Notes: a model not told the origin generated them from the letters alone. DNA of 64,000 nucleotides from an uncultured Sphaerochaeta sp. (GCF_963676285.1 NZ_OY781063.1:2728001-2792000); one strand, 5' to 3'; shown: positions 25,128 through 34,584, numbered from the stretch's first letter. Program-made: numbers and translations.

Positions 25128-25147
25128 AGGGGACCCGAAGGTCCCCT
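25128..25147 (-). terminator. Hairpin with UUCG loop after nucleoside importer operon
   Basis: Read on the minus strand, AGGGGACC and GGTCCCCT form a perfect 8-bp stem closed by a TTCG tetraloop (very stable cUUCGg type). It lies just after the last permease gene and upstream of the ybaK promoter. No U-run follows. Confidence 0.65.
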
Positions 25148-25172
25148 CTTAATGATGGATTGATCTAGGTGC

Positions 25173-26144
25173 TTATTTGTCGTCTATGGCAAACGACGTT
25201 CCCAAGGCAGAAGGAGAGGCAAATGAGCCTTTTTTCTTCTGGTTGATGATGGTCATGGCCGCCAATGCAACAAGTGTGATCAGATACGGCGAGAATCCAA
25301 GGAACTGGCTTGGGATGACCATCTTCAGTCCAGCAGCCTGTAGGCTGAACTGCAGACTGGTTATACCACCAAAGACCAGTGTTCCGATTACTACACGCGC
25401 TGGGTTCCATGTGGAGAAGATAACCAAGGCAATTACAATCCAGCCCTTGCCCCCGGTCATGCCTTCATTCCAGCTGGGAGTGAAACTCAAAGAGAGACAA
25501 GCTCCACCAAGACCAGCAAGCATACCTCCAATTACGGTGTATAGATACCGGATCTTGGTAACTGAGATACCCATCGATGCCGCTGTTCTTGGATTTTCAC
25601 CAACAGCACGGACAACCATGCCATGCTTGGTCTTGTACATGAAGAACCAGGCAAATGGGATAAGAATGTACAGTGCATAGGTAAGCAAACTCACATCGAA
25701 GAGAGCTCCCAGGATTGGGATATCACTCAAGAATGGGATTGCAATGTTACTGAACTTGTCGGGTATGTTCATACCGGTGAGGTTGTATCCATTGGAGGCA
25801 GGTCCAAGACGTTCTCCCAGGAAGTTGGCAAGACCGGTACCGAACATGGTGATGGCAAGGCCTGCTGGAACTTGGTTGGCCCTCATCGTAATACAGAGGA
25901 ATGCATGGATGAGGCTGAAGAACCCTCCCACCAGCATCGCCATCATCAGAGCTAGATACAGATTCCCGGTATTGAACGCTGTGGTGAATCCTGCAAGAGC
26001 TCCCATGAGCATGATGCCTTCCATTCCTAGGTTCAGTATCCCTGTTTTTTGGGTATAGACCTCTCCCAAGGTTGCATACGCAAGGGAGGTCCCCATGGCC
26101 AATGTTGCCGCTAGTAGTTTCGTGATGAAATCAAGCATGTTCAT
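25173..26144 (-). CDS. Nucleoside ABC transporter permease (NupQ/BmpC-like)
   Basis: A 323-residue inner-membrane permease of the branched-chain/ribose-type BPD_transp_2 family, in the subgroup that partners BMP lipoproteins. TLGEVYTQKTGILNLGMEGIMLMGAL near residue 26-51 is the family signature, and AVGENPRTAASMGISVTKIRYLYTVIGGMLAGLGGA near 180 is the cytoplasmic loop that contacts the ATPase. About eight to ten helices are visible. It is the last gene of the four-gene importer, overlapping the previous permease by 4 nt (ATGA). Confidence 0.9.
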   Translation of the reverse strand: MNMLDFITKLLAATLAMGTSLAYATLGEVYTQKTGILNLGMEGIMLMGALAGFTTAFNTGNLYLALMMAMLVGGFFSLIHAFLCITMRANQVPAGLAITMFGTGLANFLGERLGPASNGYNLTGMNIPDKFSNIAIPFLSDIPILGALFDVSLLTYALYILIPFAWFFMYKTKHGMVVRAVGENPRTAASMGISVTKIRYLYTVIGGMLAGLGGACLSLSFTPSWNEGMTGGKGWIVIALVIFSTWNPARVVIGTLVFGGITSLQFSLQAAGLKMVIPSQFLGFSPYLITLVALAAMTIINQKKKGSFASPSALGTSFAIDDK

Positions 26145-27208
26145 GCGGTAACCTCCTTACGGGTTTTGATGACGAGCAATCGGTACTCGATAAAGATATT
26201 GCCTGCCAGTAATGGAATGAGTATCAGGCCCTGGAGGACTGCACCCATTGCATTGGGTAGTTTCATGGTCATCTGCAAAGCATCACTACCTGTTTCGAGA
26301 GCAGCCATGATAACTGAGACTACAATGGATATGAATGGATTGAGACCACTCATCCAGGCAATGATGATACCGGTGAATCCATATCCTGCATCCACGCCCT
26401 TGGTCAACTGGTGTGTTACTGCTGCTGCATCGATGACACCAGCCAAACCAGCAATTGCTCCACTGAGCAACATGGCAAGGATGATATTCTTCTTTATCGA
26501 AACTCCCTGGCACTCTGCTGCCCGTTTATTCTTGCCTATCATATTCAGCTCAAAACCCCAACGTGTCTTATATAAGACAAACCAGAGAATGCCCACAAGG
26601 ATCAGTGCAAAGAAAATGCCTCCATGTACTCGGCCCCATATTCTGGGAAGCCAGGCTTCCTTGGGATAAAGTACCGTTCCCATATTTCCTCTGGGAGCCT
26701 TCCATGCATTGAAATACAGGTATTCTGCAAAACCGATGATGATGTAATTCATCATCAGGGTGGTGAGTGTCTCGTCCACACTCCACTGAGCCTTCAATAC
26801 ACCGGGAATACCTCCCCACAAGGCGCCGAAGAGGATACCGACGACCATACCGACCGGTAAAAGCAGAGCGGTTGGAAGGAATGTCCAGAACTGCATGACC
26901 CAGGTAATACCGATGACTCCACCTACATACTGTCCTTCAGCTCCAATATTCCAGAACTTCAAACGGAAGGCTATTCCCACGGCAAGACCGCAGAGGAGCA
27001 AGGGGATGGATTTCACCAATGTGTATTGCAACTTTGTCTGGCTGCCGAAGGCTCCCTTGATCATAGCCGCATATGCTTGAAATGGATTAGCATCAGAGAT
27101 AAGCAGCACAATAGCTCCCAGGATAAAGGAGACCAGCAGGCTGACTACAGGGACGAGTACCGCCATCCTGGTGGATCGGTAGTCGCGCTTTTCCAAGCGG
27201 AATTTCAT
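26141..27208 (-). CDS. Nucleoside ABC transporter permease (NupP/BmpB-like)
   Basis: The 355-residue partner permease of the same family. FRLKFWNIGAEGQYVGGVIG near residue 80 and MIGKNKRAAECQGVSIKKNIILAMLLSGAIAGLAGVIDAA near 225-265 mark it as the NupP/YufP type, usually somewhat longer than its partner. It heterodimerises with the downstream permease to form the nucleoside channel. It overlaps the ATPase stop and the next permease start by 4 nt each, so translation is coupled along the operon. Confidence 0.9.
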   Translation of the reverse strand: MKFRLEKRDYRSTRMAVLVPVVSLLVSFILGAIVLLISDANPFQAYAAMIKGAFGSQTKLQYTLVKSIPLLLCGLAVGIAFRLKFWNIGAEGQYVGGVIGITWVMQFWTFLPTALLLPVGMVVGILFGALWGGIPGVLKAQWSVDETLTTLMMNYIIIGFAEYLYFNAWKAPRGNMGTVLYPKEAWLPRIWGRVHGGIFFALILVGILWFVLYKTRWGFELNMIGKNKRAAECQGVSIKKNIILAMLLSGAIAGLAGVIDAAAVTHQLTKGVDAGYGFTGIIIAWMSGLNPFISIVVSVIMAALETGSDALQMTMKLPNAMGAVLQGLILIPLLAGNIFIEYRLLVIKTRKEVTA

Positions 27209-28746
27209 ATATCCCTCCTTTCAACACCTGCCATCAACATGCCAAGTTCCTCGGTTTTTGCGTCCTTTGCATCCACGATGTCCATAATTCTTCCTTCAAA
27301 CATAACTCCAATCTTGTCAGCCACCATCAACAGTTCTTCCAGTTCCTCACTGACCAGGAGAACGGCACACCCTTTGTCCCTCTGCTTGATCAGGTTTTGA
27401 CGTACTGCTTCTGTTGCTCCAACATCAAGTCCTCTGGAAGGGTAAACTGCAACAAGGATACCTCCACAGGAGTCAATCTCTCGTGCCAGAATTGTTTTCT
27501 GGATATTTCCTCCGCTCAGGAATTTCACCGAAGTATCCTGGTTCGGGGTCTTGATGGTGAACAACTCAATGAGGCGGTCTGCAAATTTCCGGACCAAGCC
27601 CCGCTTGATGATATTGTGTGCGGACAGTTCAACCGTTCGGTATTTCTTCATCGACAGATTGTCTCCGACACTCATGTCCCCGACCACACCCATTCTTCCT
27701 CGGTCGGCTGGGATATGGCTTACTCCAGTCTTGATGACCTGCAATGGAGTCTTGTTCGTCATGTCTTTTCCGTTAAGGTGAATGGTTCCACCGTTGACTT
27801 TCAGAAGACCCGTGATGGCCTCAGTCAACTGTTGCTGGCCATTGCCTGCAACACCAGCAATACCGAAAATCTCGCCACCACGAATGGAAAAGGATATATT
27901 GTCAAGAACCGGTTTTCCACCCCCTACAGGCAGTGCAAGAAGGTCCTTCACTTCTACCTTGACTTCCCCTGGGTTGTACGGGCCACGTTCCAAGGAGAAG
28001 AGCACATCACGACCAACCATCATGTTGGCAAGGTCCTGTACCCGCTTTATCGATTTGGTGGGACAGACTGATACACTTTTTCCTCGTCTCAATACTTGGA
28101 CGGTATGGCTGAACTCCATCACCTCATCCATTTTATGAGTAATGAAGATAGCGCTCTTGCCTTCTGCAAGCATTTTCTTCAGGATCTCATTCAAATCTCT
28201 TGCTTCCCCAGGAGTAAGCACTGCTGTAGGTTCATCAAGAATGAGAATATCAGCACCTCGGTACAACAACTTCAATATTTCTACACGTTGTTGCTCCCCG
28301 ACTGAAAGATCCTGAATTATCTTATCCGGATAGACTTGCAAGCCATAGCGCTTGCTCAGCTCCGTTATCTTTTCGCGTATCTCTGCCATGGGCGGTACAA
28401 AAGGTAGATCCTTCATGCCCAAGACAATGTTCTCTGCTACACTCATGTTCCCTACCAGCATGAATTCCTGGTGGATCATACCTATCCCAAGGGCCATTGA
28501 GTCCTGCGGGGAGTTGATGTCTGCCAGCTCTCCCTTTACATAGATTTCCCCACTATCGGCCTGATACAGTCCGACCAACATATTCATCAGGGTACTCTTG
28601 CCGGCGCCGTTCTCCCCGAGCAGGGCGAGAACCTCTCCGCGGTGCAAGGTCAGGTCAACTTGGTCGTTAGCCAGTACCCCAGGGAAGTGTTTGGTTATAT
28701 TGACCATTCGCACGACGGGTGTTTCGTCGGTGGTTATTTCACTCAT
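27205..28746 (-). CDS. Nucleoside ABC transporter ATPase, two NBDs (NupO-like)
   Basis: The 513 residues hold two fused ABC domains, as in RbsA and NupO. The first has Walker A GENGAGKST near residue 52, signature LSVGEQQRVEI near 152 and Walker B ILILDEPTAVLTP near 172. The second half has GVAGNGQQQL where a Walker A would be and KFLSGGNIQK as signature, so it is the usual degenerate site. Energy from ATP drives the paired permeases. An ATG is chosen; the frame is open to a TTG 54 nt upstream without support. It sits about 100 nt after the binding-protein gene, with a strong hairpin in the gap. Confidence 0.92.
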   Translation of the reverse strand: MSEITTDETPVVRMVNITKHFPGVLANDQVDLTLHRGEVLALLGENGAGKSTLMNMLVGLYQADSGEIYVKGELADINSPQDSMALGIGMIHQEFMLVGNMSVAENIVLGMKDLPFVPPMAEIREKITELSKRYGLQVYPDKIIQDLSVGEQQRVEILKLLYRGADILILDEPTAVLTPGEARDLNEILKKMLAEGKSAIFITHKMDEVMEFSHTVQVLRRGKSVSVCPTKSIKRVQDLANMMVGRDVLFSLERGPYNPGEVKVEVKDLLALPVGGGKPVLDNISFSIRGGEIFGIAGVAGNGQQQLTEAITGLLKVNGGTIHLNGKDMTNKTPLQVIKTGVSHIPADRGRMGVVGDMSVGDNLSMKKYRTVELSAHNIIKRGLVRKFADRLIELFTIKTPNQDTSVKFLSGGNIQKTILAREIDSCGGILVAVYPSRGLDVGATEAVRQNLIKQRDKGCAVLLVSEELEELLMVADKIGVMFEGRIMDIVDAKDAKTEELGMLMAGVERRDI

Positions 28747-28805
28747 GTTCTGTCCACTTACGTTTGCCTCAGAAACAAGGCAAGAAAAGTCTTGAATCAA
28801 GTAGA

Positions 28806-28823
28806 GGCGGGCAGCAGCCCGCC
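28806..28823 (-). terminator. Intercistronic hairpin between bmp and ATPase genes
   Basis: GGCGGGC (28806-28812) and GCCCGCC (28817-28823) pair around a 4-nt loop. No U-run follows on the minus strand. Its place between the substrate-binding protein gene and the membrane components suggests partial termination or 3' protection that keeps the binding protein in excess. Confidence 0.6.
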
Positions 28824-28847
28824 CCTATCCAATAGGAAATCCTAAGA

Positions 28848-29939
28848 TCAGACGCTACCGATAACGCCTTCAACAAACCAGTCCATGGTGAGCATTGCAT
28901 CGTCACTCATCTTCTCGCCTGCCTTCTGGCGGACAGCACCTGTGTTGTCCTTAAGCATGCCCCAGAATACGTCCCATTCGCCATCGTGGATCTTGTCCTG
29001 GATAGCCATGACTTCGTCAACTACATCCTGTGGTACCAACGGGGAAATCGGGGAGAGATGGATCATCTCGTCCTCAAGGCCACCCCAGTAACTCTGGCTT
29101 TCCCATGTGCCGTCAAGAGCGCTCTGGACGGCAGGAATCATATAGTTGCCCCAGTTCCACATTGGGGAGACCAGAACGTGGTCATCGCCAACAATCTTGC
29201 GGAAGTCAGCATTGTAACCGATTGCGTACTTGCCGCGTTCGATAGCTGCCTTTGCAGGTTCGGTGGTATCCTGGTGCTGTGCAATAACGTCACAACCCTG
29301 GTCAAGCAAAGCTACTGCGCCCTGACGCTCGAGGGAAGGGTCAAACCAAGTGTTGGTCCAAACAACCGTCACGGTTGCAGCGGGATTCACAGCGCGTGCA
29401 CCAAGGGTGAATGCGTTGATTCCACGTACAACTTCAGGAGTGTTGTAAGCACCTACATAACCAATCTTTCCAGAAGGAGACATTTCAGCAGCGATCATAC
29501 CGGAGAGGTAGCGCATCTGATACATTCTTCCGAAGTAGTTGGACATGTTGTCAGCGGAGAGGTAACCGGAGCAGTGCTCGAAGTAGACGTCAGGATATCT
29601 TTCTGCAACATTCAGCATGTACTGCTGGTAGTTGTAGGAGTTCGCAAAAATGATTTTGCATCCTTCATCGATAAGGCTCTCCATGACACGTTCGCTACTC
29701 TCATTCTCAGGGATGCCTTCCATGCGAATGACCTCGACCTTGTCCCCGAAATGCTCTTCCATGGCAATAGTGCCCTGGTCATGCATATAGGAGTACCCCA
29801 TATCTCCAGGGGGACTGATGTAGATGACACCTACCTTAAGGGGTGCATCTGCAGCATCGGTGGCCTCTTTTGCTCCCTGTGCAAATACAAAGGAAGTGGC
29901 CAACAGCATGATCAACAGTAAGACAATGCTCTTTTTCAT
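28848..29939 (-). CDS. BMP family nucleoside-binding protein
   Basis: A 363-residue periplasmic-binding protein of the basic membrane protein (BmpA/PnrA/Med) family, whose studied members bind purine nucleosides. The signal MKKSIVLLLIMLLATSFVFA ends in a spirochaete-like FAQGAKE cleavage zone. The mature part has VGVIYISPPGDMGYSYMHDQG near residue 35-55, the IFANSYNYQQYMLNVAERYPDVYFEHCSG region and GKIGYVGAYNTPEVVRGINAFTLGARAVNP. These match ligand-pocket strands of PnrA-type proteins. AAGGAG lies 7 nt before the ATG. It heads the importer operon behind a consensus promoter, fitting high expression. Confidence 0.93.
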   Translation of the reverse strand: MKKSIVLLLIMLLATSFVFAQGAKEATDAADAPLKVGVIYISPPGDMGYSYMHDQGTIAMEEHFGDKVEVIRMEGIPENESSERVMESLIDEGCKIIFANSYNYQQYMLNVAERYPDVYFEHCSGYLSADNMSNYFGRMYQMRYLSGMIAAEMSPSGKIGYVGAYNTPEVVRGINAFTLGARAVNPAATVTVVWTNTWFDPSLERQGAVALLDQGCDVIAQHQDTTEPAKAAIERGKYAIGYNADFRKIVGDDHVLVSPMWNWGNYMIPAVQSALDGTWESQSYWGGLEDEMIHLSPISPLVPQDVVDEVMAIQDKIHDGEWDVFWGMLKDNTGAVRQKAGEKMSDDAMLTMDWFVEGVIGSV

Positions 29940-30005
29940 GTTTCTCTCCTTACAAAAGATTGCGTGATGTCGTTGATGGTACTCGAAGAACCTCAACTGT
30001 TTCAA

Positions 30006-30034
30006 ATTATACGGGACGTTTTTCCTGCTGTCAA
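30006..30034 (-). promoter_or_regulatory. Perfect-consensus sigma70 promoter of the nucleoside importer
   Basis: On the minus strand TTGACA (30029-30034) and TATAAT (30006-30011) are separated by exactly 17 bp, a full match to the consensus. Transcription would begin near 29999, about 60 nt before the bmp ATG. Confidence 0.88.
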
Positions 30035-30074
30035 AACATTATTGATAAACCTTTAGCGATGGAAAACGCATTTA

Positions 30075-30093
30075 ACCTAGTATAATTCTAGGT
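30075..30093. promoter_or_regulatory. Palindrome upstream of bmp promoter
   Basis: ACCTAG (30075-30080) and CTAGGT (30088-30093) form an inverted repeat with a 7-bp centre, ending about 40 bp before the bmp -35 box. The position suits an activator site, but the regulator is unknown. Confidence 0.4.
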
Positions 30094-30323
30094 AAATTTA
30101 AAAATGTAGTAAGAAAAATTCATTTTACCGAAATATGAGTTTTTTTGAGATTTTGTGCAGAAAGTATGGCATTGGTACCTGTATCTGTTGCAAAGCGTAT
30201 GAATTGTTGCATAATGGTGCCGAAAGTGTAGTTAAATAAGCTAATCGAATAATTTTAAAATAGTTTTTGCAACAAAAAGACAGCAAAATTTACTTGGAAA
30301 CAGTGTTGGCAAGGAAGCTTGCG

Positions 30324-30367
30324 GACACAAAATGAGACTTGTGTCATAGTACTGCAAGTGATAGGAT
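30324..30367 (+). promoter_or_regulatory. Putative promoter and operator of polysaccharide genes
   Basis: TTGTGT (30339-30344), 17 bp, and TAGGAT (30362-30367) form a fair promoter about 57 nt before the start at 30424. A 7-bp inverted repeat, GACACAA (30324-30330) and TTGTGTC (30339-30345), covers the -35 box, as an operator would. Confidence 0.45.
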
Positions 30368-30423
30368 ATATCGACTAGCTTTTCCTGTTTGTATGTTGCC
30401 TACTCGTTATGAAGGATTATTGC

Positions 30424-32013
30424 ATGAATAAAACTCGAGCACATATAGTAATTGTACTCATTCTCTTGGTGTGTTGTACATTCTCATTGGGGGCAGAAGA
30501 AACCGGCTTGGTTATACGCAGCCCCTTGTTTGGACCTCAGGTGAAAGTATCCTCCAGTGTGGAAAATCTAGAAGTCCAGTCATTTTCTGCCCAGCTTGGG
30601 CTTCTTTCCGAGGTTCCTGTATATGACGAAGAGCAACGGTTGCTGAGTGCTGTAAGCAATGGTTCGTATCCTGTTACTCCTGGCGATACCTTCCGCTTGG
30701 TCTATCTGGATGGTATGAAAAGTGTAACGGTTGACTTGCAAGTGGATGAGTCGAGTAGTATCTCCATTCCAGGCCTTGGTACCATTGATGGAAAAGATAA
30801 AACCTTTTCCCAGGTCAGGAAAGCCATCTATGATATGGTACGTACCTACTATAGTTATTCCAATCCACAGCTTGTTTTTATACGAACCGGTTCTTTCATG
30901 GTTTCAGTTGTAGGAGAGGTGGTAGGGACCAGAGTGGTGCCCGCATGGGGGCTTACCCGACTTTCGGAAGTGCTCCAAAATGCAACACCCTATGCTTCAA
31001 CCAGGAATGTCCGTATCCGCCATACTGATGGCAGTGAGGAGGTGTTTGACCTGTACAAAGCAATGCGCGAGGGTGTCCTGGAGGAGGACCCACTGCTGAG
31101 GAGTGGTGATGTCATTACCCTTGAGCGCTGTGAGACATTGGTCATGCTCAGTGGTCGGGTATATAAGGAAGGAACCTACCAGATCCTGGAGTCAGATAGC
31201 CTGGAAGATCTTTTGACTATGTATGGAGGAGGACTCCTCTCCTCCGCTGATGTGCAGAACATCAGGATTCAACGTTATAACCCAGAGAGTGGTGCTTGGT
31301 ATGTGCAGTATGTCAATTTGCTTGAGCAACCCGATTATACACTATCCCATCTTGATCAAGTGATTGTTGATCAGCAGGAACCCAGCCTCCAGACTGTAAC
31401 TATAGAAGGAGCCGTCTCATCCAGTGAGGTATATGATTCTCTATCCACCACTGCATTGGTTGGCTATCCTTCTGGAAGGATTTTTTACCAGTTCTATCCT
31501 GGGGAGAGTATGAAGCAGATGCTTAGCTCGCTCTCTTCCAGGTTTCTTGCAGTAAGTGATCTTGAAGGATCTTACCTGATTCGTTCCGGCAAGCGTATCC
31601 CTCTCAATATCCAGAGTATCCTCTATGGGAAAGAGGAGAACCAACCTATGCAGTTGCAAAGCAACGACACACTTCTGATCCCCTTTACACAGCGCTTGGT
31701 GACCGTCAGTGGCGGTGTGGTCCGCCCTGGAGTGTTTGCATATGTACCGGACAAGACAATGAATTACTATCTTTCCCTTGCTGGTGGGTTGAGTGACGAT
31801 GCTGCTTACCCGACAGATGTGAAAGTGCAAGGTCCTGATGGCAAGTCCATTGCATTGGGAGATCCCATTCTCCCAGAAACCACCATCGCAGTGGCTAAAG
31901 AGACATTGGCCAGGGACATTGCTCCTACGGTCGCCATCATAGGCTTGGTAAGTTCCATCCTGGGGATCGTTGCCACGGTTGTGAACATTATTTTGGATTC
32001 CAAGAGCCTGTAG
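30424..32013 (+). CDS. Polysaccharide export protein (Wza/SLBB family)
   Basis: A 529-residue secreted protein with signal MNKTRAHIVIVLILLVCCTFSLGA. After it come a Poly_export domain (YPVTPGDTFRLVYLDGMKSVTVDLQVDESSSISIPGLG-type region, about residues 75-160) and several SLBB repeats (VVGEVVGTRVVPAWG, LSGRVYKEGTYQILESDSLEDLLTMYGGG, VSGGVVRPGVFAYVPDK). A final hydrophobic helix (TVAIIGLVSSILGIVATVVNIIL) could anchor it. Such proteins form the outer-membrane or envelope-spanning export channel for capsule or exopolysaccharide. AAGG lies 8 nt before this ATG; an ATG five codons earlier lacks a ribosome site. The tyrosine kinase partner follows 9 nt later. No glycosyltransferase is in the window. 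Confidence 0.87.
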   Translation: MNKTRAHIVIVLILLVCCTFSLGAEETGLVIRSPLFGPQVKVSSSVENLEVQSFSAQLGLLSEVPVYDEEQRLLSAVSNGSYPVTPGDTFRLVYLDGMKSVTVDLQVDESSSISIPGLGTIDGKDKTFSQVRKAIYDMVRTYYSYSNPQLVFIRTGSFMVSVVGEVVGTRVVPAWGLTRLSEVLQNATPYASTRNVRIRHTDGSEEVFDLYKAMREGVLEEDPLLRSGDVITLERCETLVMLSGRVYKEGTYQILESDSLEDLLTMYGGGLLSSADVQNIRIQRYNPESGAWYVQYVNLLEQPDYTLSHLDQVIVDQQEPSLQTVTIEGAVSSSEVYDSLSTTALVGYPSGRIFYQFYPGESMKQMLSSLSSRFLAVSDLEGSYLIRSGKRIPLNIQSILYGKEENQPMQLQSNDTLLIPFTQRLVTVSGGVVRPGVFAYVPDKTMNYYLSLAGGLSDDAAYPTDVKVQGPDGKSIALGDPILPETTIAVAKETLARDIAPTVAIIGLVSSILGIVATVVNIILDSKSL

Positions 32014-32022
32014 GAGAAGCAG

Positions 32023-34581
32023 ATGAGTCAACAGGAAGAGTATACACAGTCCATTAGTCCCTTTGATGCAGGCGAAGAAGGAATTTCCATTGCAGAGCTG
32101 CTTCATATCTTTCATAAGCGTCTTCGCTGGTTCTTCGTAGGTTTCATCCTGGTTGTAGGACTTGCTTTTGGTTATTTGCAGATTGCCATTCCTCAGTATG
32201 AGTCGGAAGTTTCAGTCTTGGTCGATCCCATCCAGACTTCCTCATCTTTCGAATCATTGATGGATATATCGGCTTCAAGTACGAAGATTGCCACGGAAGT
32301 CGAGTTGATCACCAGTCGGAGCAATATCGATTATGCCCTCAGCACGCTGGATTTATCGCAATATACGAATTCAGATGGCTTTGATTACCGAGATAAGCTT
32401 GTCTTGGGCAATCTTAAAGAGCGGATTGTGGTTTCTACGGTAAAGGACACCAACATTGTGAGGATCAAGGTTACCGATGAAAACCCTGCATTCGCACGTG
32501 ATTTCGCCAATGCACTTGCCTCAAGTTACGATACACTTCTGACCGGCATTGCCAAGAACTCAAAAACTGCACAACGTGAGTTTATCGAATCCCAGATTCC
32601 CATCAACGATCAAGCACTCACTGCTGCAGGGGATGCCTTGGGTGACTTCAGGGAAAACAGCGACATCATTCAACTCACTGACAAGAGTTCTTTATTGGTT
32701 GAACAGATTTCCTATTACACGCTGCGCTTGGAACCTCTGAAACTGCAATTGCAGGAAGCAATGGTGTTCCTCGATGCATACAATGAAGGGCTCCGTGAGT
32801 CAGGTGTTGAAGGAGTACTGTCTCTAGATGCAATACGTAAAGATCCTGTAGTTGCAGATAAGCTGAGTGATCTTGCGGCCTGGAAAACAGAATTGACCAT
32901 GTATGAATCCCTGAGTAATCCCTCAGCAACCCAAACGCAGGTCTCCATGCCCATGGATTCTTCCTCCCGTACCTATGTGATCAGCAGTGCGATAAACCAA
33001 TTGAATAAGGACCTGCTTGACCGTGTCTCCCTACTAACCCGGTCGTATGGGAATGAGAACAATACCCAAGCAATTGTGCAGGCGCTCACCACTGAGGTTG
33101 GTATCCAGATCTTGGAGGAGCGTGGAGAGGTATTCATCTCCGAGCTCTCCCAGCTACCCGTCCTGGAGCGACGGCTCTCTGAGTTGCAGAGGGATGTCCA
33201 GATCTATGAAGCTATCGGATTGAAACTGCGGGAAATGTTGGAAGAAGTGAAGCTAATCGAAGCTTCTGTAAGTGGCAATGTCACGGTTGTTGATGAGGCA
33301 ATTCTTCCACGTAATCCTGTCAGCCCGAACAGGCTCTTGATCTTGGCTGTTGCAGTGTTGTTGGGAGCGGCCTTCGGCCTCTTGCTTACCTTGGCCATTG
33401 AGGCCTTGGATGTATCCATCCAAACTGAGCAGCAGATTCAGAAGATTGTTGGCAAGGATGTACCTATTTTGGGGTGGATCCCCATGATGAAGGTCTCTCC
33501 TCTCGATTTATATCCAACGCTTATTGTACATAATGATCCGCTCTCCTTTGAATCAGAGCGGTTCAAGCTGGTAGCAAACATGCTCTACAACCGGAGCGAG
33601 AAGCATGTATTCTCCATCACCTCCTGTTCCATGGCGGAAGGGAAGAGTACCATCATTGGGAATATAGCCATCGCATTGGCCCAGATGGGAAGTAAGGTTT
33701 TGGTGCTTGATGGGGACCTTCGTCTTCCCAGTATGGAGCGCTATTTCCGTCTAAAACACCGTGAAGTTGGTTTGGTGGATTATGTAACCAAGAAGGCAAC
33801 ACTTGAAGAGTGTATCCTCAGGCCAATTGAAAAGGTTCCCGATTTGCACTTGTTGCCTCCTGGCAATGCTCCCTTGGTGCATGCCGGCATCTTCTCCAAT
33901 CCACGGTATACGCAGCTCATTCACTACTTGGAAAGTGTATATGACTTTGTCATTATCGACGCACCTCCATTGGACTCCGCCAGTGAGTTGCTCTCCATCA
34001 GCAAACATGTTGATGGCCTAATCATCACTGTACGTGCAGGTATCACCAGCAAGGGTTCGCTCTTCGATCTGATCAGCAGCTTGAGAACGGCAAATGTCCC
34101 CATCAGTGGTGTGGTATTCAACGGCGTGGTTCCAGGTTCGGTTGGAACTGGATATAGATATGGCTATGGGTATGGATATGGCAAGGGGTATGGCTATGGT
34201 TCATATGCCTCTCGGTACAGTGCCGAGGGTACGAGTGGGAAACTGAAAAAACGTCGAAAACACCATATCCGTAAACGATCCAATGGTTGGTATCGAAAAA
34301 TGTACAAGCGTGATCTGAAGAATCGTGGTAAGATTTCTCCAGAGCAGTTCGATACAGTGCTTGCCTTTGGTCCTGATTCAGCTTATGAGACCATTACAGA
34401 TTGGGTGGAAGCAGAACGCGAGAGTGCGAACACGCAACCAAAGGAGACCAAACGAGTGGAGGTCCCTGTTGCAAAACAAGAGGAGCCAGAGAAATCGAAA
34501 GTTCCCGTGAAAGAGGATTTAATGAGTCTCTCTGACATCGAGAATGACACAGATGCGGTTGGCAAGAAAATTGAGGGGTAA
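32023..34581 (+). CDS. Wzz-domain tyrosine autokinase (BY-kinase)
   Basis: The 852-residue protein joins a polysaccharide co-polymerase and a bacterial tyrosine kinase. A Wzz domain begins near residue 20 (ISIAELLHIFHKRLRWFFVG) with the first membrane helix near 38-57. A long coiled-coil periplasmic part follows to about 420, then the second helix (LLILAVAVLLGAAFGLLLTLAIEAL). The cytoplasmic kinase has Walker A MAEGKSTIIGN near 540, Walker A' VLVLDGDLRLPS near 562 and Walker B VIIDAPPLDSA near 645. A Tyr/Gly-rich cluster (GYRYGYGYGYGKGYGYG, about 708-724) is the expected autophosphorylation tail, yet about 130 charged residues follow it, longer than usual. It controls chain length and export of surface polysaccharide. 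TAGGAG precedes the ATG. Confidence 0.92.
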   Translation: MSQQEEYTQSISPFDAGEEGISIAELLHIFHKRLRWFFVGFILVVGLAFGYLQIAIPQYESEVSVLVDPIQTSSSFESLMDISASSTKIATEVELITSRSNIDYALSTLDLSQYTNSDGFDYRDKLVLGNLKERIVVSTVKDTNIVRIKVTDENPAFARDFANALASSYDTLLTGIAKNSKTAQREFIESQIPINDQALTAAGDALGDFRENSDIIQLTDKSSLLVEQISYYTLRLEPLKLQLQEAMVFLDAYNEGLRESGVEGVLSLDAIRKDPVVADKLSDLAAWKTELTMYESLSNPSATQTQVSMPMDSSSRTYVISSAINQLNKDLLDRVSLLTRSYGNENNTQAIVQALTTEVGIQILEERGEVFISELSQLPVLERRLSELQRDVQIYEAIGLKLREMLEEVKLIEASVSGNVTVVDEAILPRNPVSPNRLLILAVAVLLGAAFGLLLTLAIEALDVSIQTEQQIQKIVGKDVPILGWIPMMKVSPLDLYPTLIVHNDPLSFESERFKLVANMLYNRSEKHVFSITSCSMAEGKSTIIGNIAIALAQMGSKVLVLDGDLRLPSMERYFRLKHREVGLVDYVTKKATLEECILRPIEKVPDLHLLPPGNAPLVHAGIFSNPRYTQLIHYLESVYDFVIIDAPPLDSASELLSISKHVDGLIITVRAGITSKGSLFDLISSLRTANVPISGVVFNGVVPGSVGTGYRYGYGYGYGKGYGYGSYASRYSAEGTSGKLKKRRKHHIRKRSNGWYRKMYKRDLKNRGKISPEQFDTVLAFGPDSAYETITDWVEAERESANTQPKETKRVEVPVAKQEEPEKSKVPVKEDLMSLSDIENDTDAVGKKIEG

Positions 34582-34584
34582 CCC

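Larger units (their letters stand above)
29940..30423. other. AT-rich divergent intergenic region
   Basis: This 484-bp gap between the importer and the polysaccharide genes holds no convincing ORF. It contains the consensus bmp promoter, a palindrome upstream of it, an AT-rich core (about 30060-30300), and an inverted repeat over the likely promoter of the 30424 gene. I looked for a purine riboswitch ahead of bmp and did not find one; the bmp leader is only about 60 nt. Confidence 0.6.

Noticed and set aside
29940..30005. Purine riboswitch in the bmp leader
   Set aside because: The predicted leader is only about 60 nt and lacks the conserved loop and junction sequences of the purine aptamer.
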